A stretch of 64,000 nucleotides of DNA from UBA5078 sp040384465 (GTDB taxonomy: Bacteria > Pseudomonadota > Gammaproteobacteria > Pseudomonadales > Pseudohongiellaceae). Where the stretch lies: NCBI GenBank assembly GCA_040384465.1, contig JAZKJF010000003.1, forward strand, positions 545,839 to 609,838, in the 5' to 3' direction. Below the pieces are notes generated by a model, which saw only the letters and a list, made by a program, of their open reading frames with translations, had not been told where the DNA came from and did not search any database. Both the position numbers and the translations under genes were made by a program. This document shows, piece by piece, positions 8,028 to 15,741 of the stretch (its first letter is position 1; each line of letters opens with the position of its first letter).

Positions 8028-8981
8028 ATGACCAACACCTTCACCAAACGCGCCGCCTGCGTACTCGCGGCTGGCCTGCTGATGGCCACCCAGACCGCCA
8101 GCGCGCAGGACATCCAGATTCTCGGCGAACGCATTTTCCCTGAGAGTCTGACCTCCGCCGCCGATGGCACCGTGTACTTCGGCAGCATCGGTCTCTCCGC
8201 TGTGCTGCGTGCCCAGCCCGGTGCAGCAAGCACCGACGCTCAGCCCTGGATCGCCACTGGTGTCGGCGGTCTGCAGAGCGTGCTCGGCGTATTCGCGGAC
8301 GATGCCTCCAACACGCTGTGGGTCTGTTCGAATCCTGCAAACCCGCCAGCGACACCGAACCCACCACCCTCGGCGCTGCTGGCTTTCGATCTGAACACTG
8401 GCGCGCCCAAAGGCAGCTATGAATTGCCGACTGCGGGTGGACGCTGCAATGACATCGCTGTGGACGCGGAAGGTGCTGCCTATGCGACCGATACACCGAA
8501 TATGGAAGTGTTGCGTCTGGCACCCGGTGGCACCGAGCTGGAAGTGTGGGTAGGCGATGGCGCATTTGGTGCGACCGGCGACGTGCTCGACGGCGTGGCC
8601 GTGCTGGGTGATCGCGTGCTCGTGAACACACTCGCCACCAGCAAATTGTTCGCAGTGGATATCGAAAGCGGTGGCACAGCGGGTGACGTGGTGGAAATTG
8701 CACTGGACCGCCCGATCTCTCGACCTGACGGTATGCGCAGCACCAGTGACAGCGAGCTGCTGATCGTAGAGGGCGGCGAAGGTGGACGCTTGTCGCACGC
8801 GCTCATCGAAGGGGATTCCGCGAAGCTGACCACGCTGAAGGAAGGATTTCCTGGCGGCGCTGTGGCAGTGACCGTAGTGGGCGAAACTGCCTATGTCGTC
8901 GAGGCACAGTTCGCTGGCATGCGCGCTCCGGCAGGCACTCCCCTGCTGCCGTTCCGCGCGATTGCCGTGCCACTGGAATAA
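8028..8981 (+). CDS. exported SMP-30/gluconolactonase-like beta-propeller protein
   Basis: 317 residues: signal peptide (ending TASAQD), then repeated strand pairs with the pattern of a six-bladed propeller (FPESLTSAADGTVYFGSIG, GRCNDIAVDAEGAAYATDT, DGMRSTSDSELLIVEGG). The DIAVDAEGAAYATD and RPDGMR stretches match the metal- and substrate-site regions of SMP-30/LRE-like proteins. The start at 8028 has AAGGA nine bases upstream. A strong hairpin terminator follows. The substrate is unknown; a periplasmic lactonase is one possibility. Confidence 0.8.
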   Translation: MTNTFTKRAACVLAAGLLMATQTASAQDIQILGERIFPESLTSAADGTVYFGSIGLSAVLRAQPGAASTDAQPWIATGVGGLQSVLGVFADDASNTLWVCSNPANPPATPNPPPSALLAFDLNTGAPKGSYELPTAGGRCNDIAVDAEGAAYATDTPNMEVLRLAPGGTELEVWVGDGAFGATGDVLDGVAVLGDRVLVNTLATSKLFAVDIESGGTAGDVVEIALDRPISRPDGMRSTSDSELLIVEGGEGGRLSHALIEGDSAKLTTLKEGFPGGAVAVTVVGETAYVVEAQFAGMRAPAGTPLLPFRAIAVPLE

Positions 8982-9011
8982 GCGTTCATCGACGAATTCT
9001 TATCTTTGTAA

Positions 9012-9045
9012 CATCGGACCTTCACACTGAAGGTCCGATGCTTTT
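9012..9045 (+). terminator. Rho-independent terminator of the SMP-30-like gene
   Basis: A perfect 13-bp stem (CATCGGACCTTCA / TGAAGGTCCGATG) with a three-base loop, followed by CTTTT. It lies 31 bases after the stop and just before the convergent FMN reductase gene. Confidence 0.85.
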
Positions 9046-9057
9046 CACGTTATATGT

Positions 9058-9720
9058 CTAGCCCGGCGCATTTCTCTGCGACGGGTCGCGTTTGAAATCC
9101 TTTACCATTTTGTGCGGATCGACCACGTCACGCTGCGCCTTGGTCGCGGCGGCCCACCACTCCAGCTGCAGGAATGATCTGCCGAGATATTCCGCCCAGC
9201 GCGTCGCGTCCTGCGCCTGCGTCACTTCACCGTCTTCTTGATAGACCTCCTGTGCCTTAGGCACATGCACCATTGCCGACACCGACAGGCACCCAAGCTC
9301 GGCAAGATAGTTGCGCATCCCCATCGCAGCGCGCACACCACCCCACTGCCCCGCCGAATAAGTCACGATCGCGCTCGGCTTGTAGGCGAACGAAGAGCTG
9401 CCGAAATGATTGAGCAGATGCGCCAACGCCGGGCTCATCGAGTGGTTGTACTCCGGGCTCACCAGCACATAGCCATCGGCCGCGATGATCTTTTCTGCCA
9501 GCGCCTGCAGATCCTGCGGCGCCGCGCCGCGTGCATAGGAGAAGTGTGGTTTGAACACGGCATCGAGGTTGAAATCCAGCGGATCGATCAACTCGACAGA
9601 GTGCTTGGGATGATGACGCTGAAAATGAGTGACACAGGCCCGCGCGACACGCAGACCAAGACGGGCTGGCGCGGGCGGCGTGCTGTCACGCACACTGCCA
9701 AGGAAAATCAGAAATTTCAT
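9058..9720 (-). CDS. NAD(P)H-dependent FMN reductase family protein
   Basis: A flavodoxin-like fold of 220 residues. GSVRDSTPP at the N-terminus binds the FMN phosphate, and SPEYNHSMSPALAHLLNHF is the classic SPEYN motif of the family. Likely a cytosolic quinone, chromate or azo reductase; the substrate is not predictable. The start at 9720 has GAGG just upstream. The stop is TAG, showing amber is used as a normal terminator here. Length and motifs are complete. Confidence 0.9.
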   Translation of the reverse strand: MKFLIFLGSVRDSTPPAPARLGLRVARACVTHFQRHHPKHSVELIDPLDFNLDAVFKPHFSYARGAAPQDLQALAEKIIAADGYVLVSPEYNHSMSPALAHLLNHFGSSSFAYKPSAIVTYSAGQWGGVRAAMGMRNYLAELGCLSVSAMVHVPKAQEVYQEDGEVTQAQDATRWAEYLGRSFLQLEWWAAATKAQRDVVDPHKMVKDFKRDPSQRNAPG

Positions 9721-9746
9721 AGGAACCTCGTTCATGATTTTTTTTG

Positions 9747-9839
9747 TGTAGGAGCCTGCCTGCAGGCGACCGTGGGAGTCGGCCTGCCGACGATGAGCCA
9801 AGTGCTGACATTATCGCTTGCAGGCAAGCTCATACAGGT
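9747..9839. repeat. composite REP-like element
   Basis: A TGTAGGAGCCTGCCTGCAGGCGAC arm, then a second palindrome GTGGGAGTCGGCCTGCCGAC GATGAG of the Pseudomonas-REP style, then a degraded inverse arm (CTTGCAGGCAAGCTCATACAG). It fills the gap between the FMN reductase and PIN toxin genes. Confidence 0.65.
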
Positions 9840-9846
9840 CAGCGAT

Positions 9847-10248
9847 TTACCATATGGTTCTGACATGCGGATAAGCTCTGATTCTCGCATCCGCAGTCAC
9901 CAGTGGAGCTGCCATATGTCGGGCAAGGGCAACAATTATTCTGTCGGCCGGGTCGGGGTGAAACTCGTCCGGAAGTCTCGTCGATTGCACACCAATATCA
10001 TTATTCACGGGGACAAACCTCACGGCAGGAATCTCCTGAACCGCGCTCAACCAGTCATCTACATTAGTGCTCAGCAGCAAACGCCCCCTCTGGATAAGCA
10101 GTGCAATTTCCCAGGCGCTAATGGAGGAGACAAGAATCAATCCGTCAGGATTCTTCATCTCTTCAGCAATAACGGTCTCGGCGGGTACCGAGAGCCCGCC
10201 GTCGCCATTAACCCACCACACCAGGACATGAGTATCCAGAACGATCAC
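9847..10248 (-). CDS. PIN-domain toxin (VapC family)
   Basis: 133 residues with the PIN acidic residues in place: Asp in MIVLDTHVLVWW, Glu in SISAWEIALL, Asp in DPADRIIVALA and Asp in LVTADARIRAY. Such proteins are Mg-dependent RNases that cleave tRNA or rRNA and arrest growth. It overlaps the upstream antitoxin gene by four bases, the standard coupling. The pair appears complete and probably functional. Confidence 0.92.
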   Translation of the reverse strand: MIVLDTHVLVWWVNGDGGLSVPAETVIAEEMKNPDGLILVSSISAWEIALLIQRGRLLLSTNVDDWLSAVQEIPAVRFVPVNNDIGVQSTRLPDEFHPDPADRIIVALARHMAAPLVTADARIRAYPHVRTIW

Positions 10249-10484
10249 GTCAATGCTTCCCAGTCTCCCTCGAAGGCAGACTCCATGGGTTCGTGATAGG
10301 AGACAACGCTGCCGCGCAACCGCTCCAGAGGACTCCGGACATCGGATCGATAACGCCGAATCTCAACCGTGGGCCGTCCATTATCAGTGACGACCACGAC
10401 TTCACCGGTTGACTCCACACGTCGCAGGTAATCCAGAGCTTTCGCCTTGAACAGTGATTTAGATACTTGGTCTGTGTTCATCAT
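10245..10484 (-). CDS. Phd/YefM-type antitoxin
   Basis: 79 residues. The N-terminal half (FKAKALDYLRRVESTGEVVVVTDNGRPTVEIRRY) is the Phd/YefM DNA-binding and dimer fold; the C-terminal tail, rich in acidic and Trp residues, would wrap the PIN toxin encoded immediately downstream. The start is ATG 10484 or 10481, both after GGAG. As in other pairs, the antitoxin probably represses the operon. Confidence 0.88.
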   Translation of the reverse strand: MMNTDQVSKSLFKAKALDYLRRVESTGEVVVVTDNGRPTVEIRRYRSDVRSPLERLRGSVVSYHEPMESAFEGDWEALT

Positions 10485-10575
10485 CCACTCCGTTTTGCAG
10501 CCTAGTCATGCCATATAGTCACGAGAGTAGTCCATGACTATGATTCTAGCAAGTCGGGGTCATACCTCTGCGCGG

Positions 10576-11190
10576 TTAACTCAGCAGCGCCAGCGCGCCG
10601 GAGAGGATATAGAGCCCCAGCGCTATCAGCACGAAGGGCAGTGCGAGATGACCGTAGCGCTTGATTGCACCACCCAGCACAGGATGACTGACCAGGGCGC
10701 GGCCGAGCACACACCACACGCCTGTGAGCACCGCAAAGACGAGCGTATAGATGACAATCGCGTTGACGCTGGCATTGGTGAAGAGCGGCACGTAGACCCC
10801 GATGTTGTCGCCGCCATTGGCAATCGTCACGCTCGCGACGGCCATTGCCTGAACACCCCAGCCAGGCCCATCCGCGCGCAGGTTTCGCTGAGCGTCGATT
10901 TCATCATCCTCTGCATCGTCCGTCCGCAGTTCCAGCAGTGCTCGAACGCCTAACAGTAGTGGTACCAGCCCCAGCAGAGCCACCCAACCCTCCGGCAACG
11001 CCAACGCGAAGTAAGCAGCCAGCGCACTCACCAGCGTGAGAATGCCAATACCGAGAAACTGTCCAGCCACAATCGAGCGCTGCCGCACCTGCGGGTTGGC
11101 GAAGAACGCTGCCAGCAGGAAAATGTCGTCGATATTCGTGGCAACAAAGACGGTGATGCCAATGGTCAGGTCGGAGAGGATTGAATTCAT
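10576..11190 (-). CDS. CadD-type cadmium resistance transporter family protein
   Basis: 204 residues and about six membrane segments. The N-terminal TVFVATNIDDIFLLAAFF and the internal repeat VTIANGGDNIGVYVPLF are the duplicated acidic motifs of the CadD/LysE-like superfamily. An acidic cytoplasmic loop (RTDDAEDDEIDAQ) separates the halves. It probably exports divalent cations, but cadmium specificity is only a family-level guess. The ATG at 11190 begins the first membrane segment; its ribosome site is weak. Confidence 0.85.
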   Translation of the reverse strand: MNSILSDLTIGITVFVATNIDDIFLLAAFFANPQVRQRSIVAGQFLGIGILTLVSALAAYFALALPEGWVALLGLVPLLLGVRALLELRTDDAEDDEIDAQRNLRADGPGWGVQAMAVASVTIANGGDNIGVYVPLFTNASVNAIVIYTLVFAVLTGVWCVLGRALVSHPVLGGAIKRYGHLALPFVLIALGLYILSGALALLS

Positions 11191-11343
11191 AGAAGTCGAT
11201 TTATACCAGCACGGCAAATGAGCGAGCAAACAGTTCCGCAGAAAGCCACAAACCTCATTTCGCCGCAAATGCCTTGCCGCGTCCGTCACCGCATGGCTTA
11301 CTGCCGCCCATCCCGGATCACAATAAAAACCAAGGAGATCACG

Positions 11344-13389
11344 ATGCGATTGTTGACCCCACGCAGCACACTGAGCAGCTGCTTGCTGCTGACCCTGATG
11401 GCCTGCCTCACCCCTCTTTCAAGCTGGGCACAAAACACTGATCAAACGACACCCGGTGAGCTGGTCATCAACAACCCCACGCTCATCAACCTCGGCTTCG
11501 AGTGGCACATTCAGGGCGACGAGAATCGCAACTCGGAAGTGGCAGTGTCCTATCGCCGTGCAGGTGACAGCGACTGGTTGCCCGGCATGCCGCTGCTGCG
11601 TCTGAATGGCGAGCACATTTATCAGGAAGGCATCTGGGATCTGGTGTCGCCACCGATGTTCGCAGGCAGCATTCTCGACCTGGAGCCGGGCACTGCTTAT
11701 GAAGCGCGTTTCGAATTGAGCGACCCCGATGGCGTCGCCGGTCCGGCCACTGCCGCTACGCAGGTCGTCACGGTCAGCACCCGTCCCGAACCAGTGCCTG
11801 CAGAAGGGGGCGCCGTGTATCACGTCTACCCTTCCACTTACGAAGGCCCGCGCGAAGAGCCCTCATTCTCCGGCATCATGTGCGCGTACAACTACCGCTG
11901 CGGCGCGGGCGACTCAGCTCCCGGTGGCAGACCTCGTGTCAAACCCGGTGATGTGATTCTCGTGCACGCGGGCACCTATGCGTACTTCTACGAATTCTAC
12001 GCCAACAACACGCGCTACAACGCCACAACGACTTTCGAAGGTACTTACTACCTCACCGCCGACGGCACAGCCGAACGCCCCATCGTCATCAAAGCTGCTG
12101 GCGACGGCGAAGTCATCATCGACGGACGCGGTAACTTCAATCTCTTCAACGTCAAGGCGGCCGATTACAACTACTTCGAAGGTATCACCTTCCGCAACAC
12201 CGACATCGCGATCTGGGCAGGCACGCAATTCATCGCAGGCTCTAAAGGCTTGACGGTGAAGAATTCGCGCTTCGAAGATGTCGGCCTTGGAATTTTTACC
12301 AACTGGTCAGGATCGAGTGACTTCACGATTCTCGACAACGTCTTCCTCGGCCGCCTCGATCCGAATCACGTCATGGGCTGGAACGGTGCCTTCTGGCAGC
12401 AGTTCGGCGGTGTCGACGGGCAGACCTTCCCTCCAGTGATGACCTCCTACACCGCTGTGAGAATTTACGGCCCCGGACACGTCGTCGCTTACAATCACAT
12501 TCAGGATTTTCATGACGGCATCGACGTAGAGACCTATGGCAATCCCGACGGCTCGCACGCGGTGGAAGGACCACAATATCCTCCAAGGGACTACTGGCAC
12601 CTGCGCCCCGTCGCCATCGACTTCTACAACAACTACATGAGCAATTTTCATGACAATGCCATCGAGATCGACGGCGGCCTGCATAACATTCGTGTGATGC
12701 GCAATATCATGATCAACTCCGCATCACATCCGATGTGCAACCAGCCCTCCGGCGGCGGACCGGTCTACTGGATTCGCAACATCGTCTATCACGCCCCCGG
12801 CGGTGCCACACGCATGTCGAGCGGTTCGCCCGGCGTGATCTATTACAACAACACCATCTTCACCGAATCGGTCACTGGCACGTCGGCGAATCTGCACTGG
12901 CGCAACAACGTGATTCTTGGTCAGAACTCATCACCAGCGGTCTTTAATGTGACCACCAACACCGGCTACAGCACGTCCGACTACAACGGCTTCCGTCCCA
13001 ACCCCGGTGTTGAGGCTTCGTTCCACTGGAACTCCCCGGCAGAGATTGAAGGCGTGGGCGATGGCACGCGCGACTCGCTGGTACTGCGCCCGTTTGCGAC
13101 GCTGCAGGAATACGCAGATGCCACCGGTCAGGATCGCAACAGCGTGCTGGTCGACTACGATGACTTCGTGAATGTGCCACAGCTCGATGCCAAAGATATT
13201 GCGACAGTGCAGCGTGTTCACGACGCCCGTGCGTTGGATTTCAACTTGAAGGACGGTTCAGTCGCTGTCGATGCAGGTATCGCGATTCCGAACATCACCG
13301 ATGGGTTTGATGGTGACGCCCCGGACCTCGGCGCATTGGAGTTTGGAAAACCAATGCCCGTGTACGGTCCGAGGACGCAAGGGATATAA
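11344..13389 (+). CDS. large exported right-handed beta-helix protein
   Basis: 681 residues with a signal peptide (LLLTLMACLTPLSSWAQ). An N-terminal fibronectin-III-like module (EVAVSYRRAGDSDW, LEPGTAYEARFEL) is followed by a parallel beta-helix with repeated N/D-rich turns (IIDGRGNFNLFNVKAADYNYFEGITFRNTDIAIW, FEDVGLGIF, HNIRVMRNIMIN). AAGGAG lies six bases before the ATG at 11344. Such proteins are often polysaccharide lyases, hydrolases or binders; no catalytic site could be assigned. It is monocistronic. Confidence 0.85.
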   Translation: MRLLTPRSTLSSCLLLTLMACLTPLSSWAQNTDQTTPGELVINNPTLINLGFEWHIQGDENRNSEVAVSYRRAGDSDWLPGMPLLRLNGEHIYQEGIWDLVSPPMFAGSILDLEPGTAYEARFELSDPDGVAGPATAATQVVTVSTRPEPVPAEGGAVYHVYPSTYEGPREEPSFSGIMCAYNYRCGAGDSAPGGRPRVKPGDVILVHAGTYAYFYEFYANNTRYNATTTFEGTYYLTADGTAERPIVIKAAGDGEVIIDGRGNFNLFNVKAADYNYFEGITFRNTDIAIWAGTQFIAGSKGLTVKNSRFEDVGLGIFTNWSGSSDFTILDNVFLGRLDPNHVMGWNGAFWQQFGGVDGQTFPPVMTSYTAVRIYGPGHVVAYNHIQDFHDGIDVETYGNPDGSHAVEGPQYPPRDYWHLRPVAIDFYNNYMSNFHDNAIEIDGGLHNIRVMRNIMINSASHPMCNQPSGGGPVYWIRNIVYHAPGGATRMSSGSPGVIYYNNTIFTESVTGTSANLHWRNNVILGQNSSPAVFNVTTNTGYSTSDYNGFRPNPGVEASFHWNSPAEIEGVGDGTRDSLVLRPFATLQEYADATGQDRNSVLVDYDDFVNVPQLDAKDIATVQRVHDARALDFNLKDGSVAVDAGIAIPNITDGFDGDAPDLGALEFGKPMPVYGPRTQGI

Positions 13390-13413
13390 CGCAACTGAAC
13401 TGAATGGTGCGGA

Positions 13414-13887
13414 TCAGGGCTGGGCGATCTGAGTGGTTTCCACCGGCCCCATGCCCATGATCTGCACCGTCACCTCTTCGTCCTTGGCCATGTCGTAATG
13501 ATGGCCATTGGGCGGCTGATACAGGAAGGTGCCAGCGGGCACCGCCGTCATCTGGTCTGGATTGTAGACATCCGCGCCAGGTCCGGAAGACACGTACCAC
13601 GTCCCCTTAATCACCGTGATGTAGCGCGCTTGTGTGTGAAAGTGCGGACGACTGCCCTGCCCCGCCGGGAAGGTGATGCGCACGACATAGAGTCCCGGCT
13701 CACTCGGATTCCCCAGCACATTCACTGTGCGTGACCCTTCTTTCGGCACCATCGTCTCGGGCTTCGCCACCATGAAGCCATCGGCATCCAGCGGGACTAT
13801 TTGTGCCATCGCCATCTGCGCGCCGACGAGCAGCGCCCCTGCAGCCAAGCCTGTCTTGATGAACAATCTTCTTATTTTCATATCCAT
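13414..13887 (-). CDS. exported cupin-domain protein
   Basis: 157 residues with a signal peptide (twin-Arg-like IRRLFIKTGLAAGALLVGAQMAMAQ, only a partial Tat motif). A single cupin has SRPHFHTQARYITVIKGTWYV as motif 1 and PPNGHHYDM as motif 2, supplying His residues for a metal; the usual Glu of motif 1 is not obvious. The start is ATG 13887 or 13881. It is probably a periplasmic metal-binding protein or enzyme with unknown substrate, convergent with the beta-helix gene. Confidence 0.82.
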   Translation of the reverse strand: MDMKIRRLFIKTGLAAGALLVGAQMAMAQIVPLDADGFMVAKPETMVPKEGSRTVNVLGNPSEPGLYVVRITFPAGQGSRPHFHTQARYITVIKGTWYVSSGPGADVYNPDQMTAVPAGTFLYQPPNGHHYDMAKDEEVTVQIMGMGPVETTQIAQP

Positions 13888-13931
13888 CTCCGGTTGTTGT
13901 TATTGGTAGGAACATCGGTTCAATCAGAACG

Positions 13932-14816
13932 CTAATCACAATGCTCGGCGATATAGTGCTTCATGTGCTCGCGCAAGCACAGCGCCTTTTTGTTCAATAA
14001 CCGTCCGCTTGGCCAGACCGCATAGATTTCACGCGGCAACCCCTGCCATTGCGGCAACACTCGCTCTAGATTTCCCTCGATCAACTCTGCTTTCGTCTCG
14101 GAATTCGGCAACAGCGCCACACCCTGCCCATCCAGCACCATGTACTTCACAAAATTCAGGTCGTTGGACAATGCGCTGAAGCGCGGAAAAATGTCCTGAC
14201 TCACGCCGGAGTCTTTATGAACCAGCGTCCACTTTGATCGCAGCGTGGTGCCAATCACACGGTGGTCATTCAGCGCTGCAGGCTCGGAAAGTGCGGGCGC
14301 ATTGGCCAGATAAGCCGGCGATGCCACGACGAAAGCACTCAACTGCCCGAGCTTCTGCTGATAGAGCAGCGAATCGGGCTGCTGGCCGATACGGATCGCC
14401 AGATCGGCTTTCGTTTTCGCCATGTCTTCCAGCTGATTGCTGAGTATCAGCTCCAACTGAATGGCCGGATATCGCCGCGTGAATTCAAGCCACATCGGGC
14501 GCAGGACACCATGGGAGAAATTCGTCGGCGCCAGCACGCGCAATTTGCCACTGAGCTGTTCCTGCTCCTGATTCAACTGCTGCCGGGTCAATTCAAACTG
14601 CTGCACGAGGTCTGCGTAAGACTGGTAATAAACTTCCCCCTCTTGCGTCAGCACACATTGACGCGCTGACCGATGCAGCAGCTGGCACCCCAACTGCTCC
14701 TCCAACTTCTGCAGACGCCGGGTGACCGTAGCAGGCGGAAGCCCGAGATGATGTGCGGCCCCTGAAAGACCACCCCGCCTTACGATTTGAATGAAGAGTG
14801 CAATGTCGTCGAGCAT
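13932..14816 (-). CDS. LysR-family transcriptional regulator
   Basis: 294 residues: an N-terminal winged helix-turn-helix (FIQIVRRGGLSGAAHHLGLPPATVTRRLQKLEEQLG) and a C-terminal periplasmic-binding-like effector domain. It is divergent from the DUF2938-DUF2798 genes 102 bases away, which are therefore the likely target. The effector is unknown. Confidence 0.93.
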   Translation of the reverse strand: MLDDIALFIQIVRRGGLSGAAHHLGLPPATVTRRLQKLEEQLGCQLLHRSARQCVLTQEGEVYYQSYADLVQQFELTRQQLNQEQEQLSGKLRVLAPTNFSHGVLRPMWLEFTRRYPAIQLELILSNQLEDMAKTKADLAIRIGQQPDSLLYQQKLGQLSAFVVASPAYLANAPALSEPAALNDHRVIGTTLRSKWTLVHKDSGVSQDIFPRFSALSNDLNFVKYMVLDGQGVALLPNSETKAELIEGNLERVLPQWQGLPREIYAVWPSGRLLNKKALCLREHMKHYIAEHCD

Positions 14817-14917
14817 GATTCCACAAATGCAATGAATGGTTCGAATTTTGACTATATTCGCTCTTCCTGCAAGTGTCTATCATGCGCTCCATCAGTAATC
14901 CATTGGGGTGCAGGCAA

Positions 14918-15412
14918 ATGGCAATACTCACTTCCGAGATTTTGGCGGCTTCCTGTGTCGGCATTGGTGCCACCGCTATCATGGATATTTGGGCGATTTT
15001 TCTACGTCGCACCTTCAACATCGCTTCTGCAGATTACTGCCTGGTCGGGCGCTGGTTTTGTCATATGCCTGCCGGACGATTCGTCCATCAGAGCATTGGC
15101 AAAGCATCGAAGAAGCCTGGTGAATGTGTCGTTGGCTGGGTGGCGCATTACATGATCGGTGTTGTCTATGCGGTGGCACTCGTCATGTTGATGTCGGGCG
15201 ATTGGTTGCAGCAACCGACTTTGCTACCTGCAGTGCTGGTCGGATTGGGCACGTTGCTCTTTCCATTTTTCGTGATGCAACCGGCATTTAGTTTGGGCAT
15301 AGCGGCGGCTCTATCGCCGAACCCAACGCAGGCGAGACTGAGAAGTGTCAGCTCGCATATGGCTTTTGGTATCGGGCTCTATCTGGCGGCTTTGTCGCTG
15401 AGTTTTTTGTGA
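14918..15412 (+). CDS. DUF2938 membrane protein
   Basis: 164 residues (from ATG 14918; ATG 14882 is possible) with four hydrophobic segments. The family features CVGIGATAIMDIWAI, VGRWFCHMPAGRF and the late PAFSLGIAAALSPNP are present. It is an inner-membrane protein of unknown function, divergent from LysR and followed after 21 bases by a DUF2798 membrane gene, so both probably answer to the LysR protein. Confidence 0.8.
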   Translation: MAILTSEILAASCVGIGATAIMDIWAIFLRRTFNIASADYCLVGRWFCHMPAGRFVHQSIGKASKKPGECVVGWVAHYMIGVVYAVALVMLMSGDWLQQPTLLPAVLVGLGTLLFPFFVMQPAFSLGIAAALSPNPTQARLRSVSSHMAFGIGLYLAALSLSFL

Positions 15413-15433
15413 AATCCTCAGGAGGAAATAGAA

Positions 15434-15661
15434 ATGTTTAACCCAAAATACGCCAACTACTTGTTTGCGTTTTTAATGTCACTGTTCATGTCATGCATCA
15501 TGTCGATGGTGATCACGCTGTTCAACGTCGGTCTCGTGGAAGGAATTCTTTTCATCTGGCTGAAGGCCTGGTCATTCGCATTCGTGGTCGCGTTTCCGGT
15601 GATCAGTTTGGTGTCGCCACTTGTCCGCAAATTGGTGGCTGCCTTAGTCAGGCAGCCATAA
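15434..15661 (+). CDS. DUF2798 small membrane protein
   Basis: 75 residues with two membrane segments. The motif FAFLMSLFMSCIMSMVITLFN and the second half, which mirrors it, are typical of DUF2798. An excellent AGGAGG ribosome site precedes the ATG. It is in an operon with the DUF2938 gene. Function unknown. Confidence 0.85.
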   Translation: MFNPKYANYLFAFLMSLFMSCIMSMVITLFNVGLVEGILFIWLKAWSFAFVVAFPVISLVSPLVRKLVAALVRQP

Positions 15662-15741
15662 TAACGATGCGTGAGGCCCGAGTGCCCGCCTCTTTGCGAG
15701 CACTCGAACCGCTTACACCAACTGTAAAAACACAAGCACCA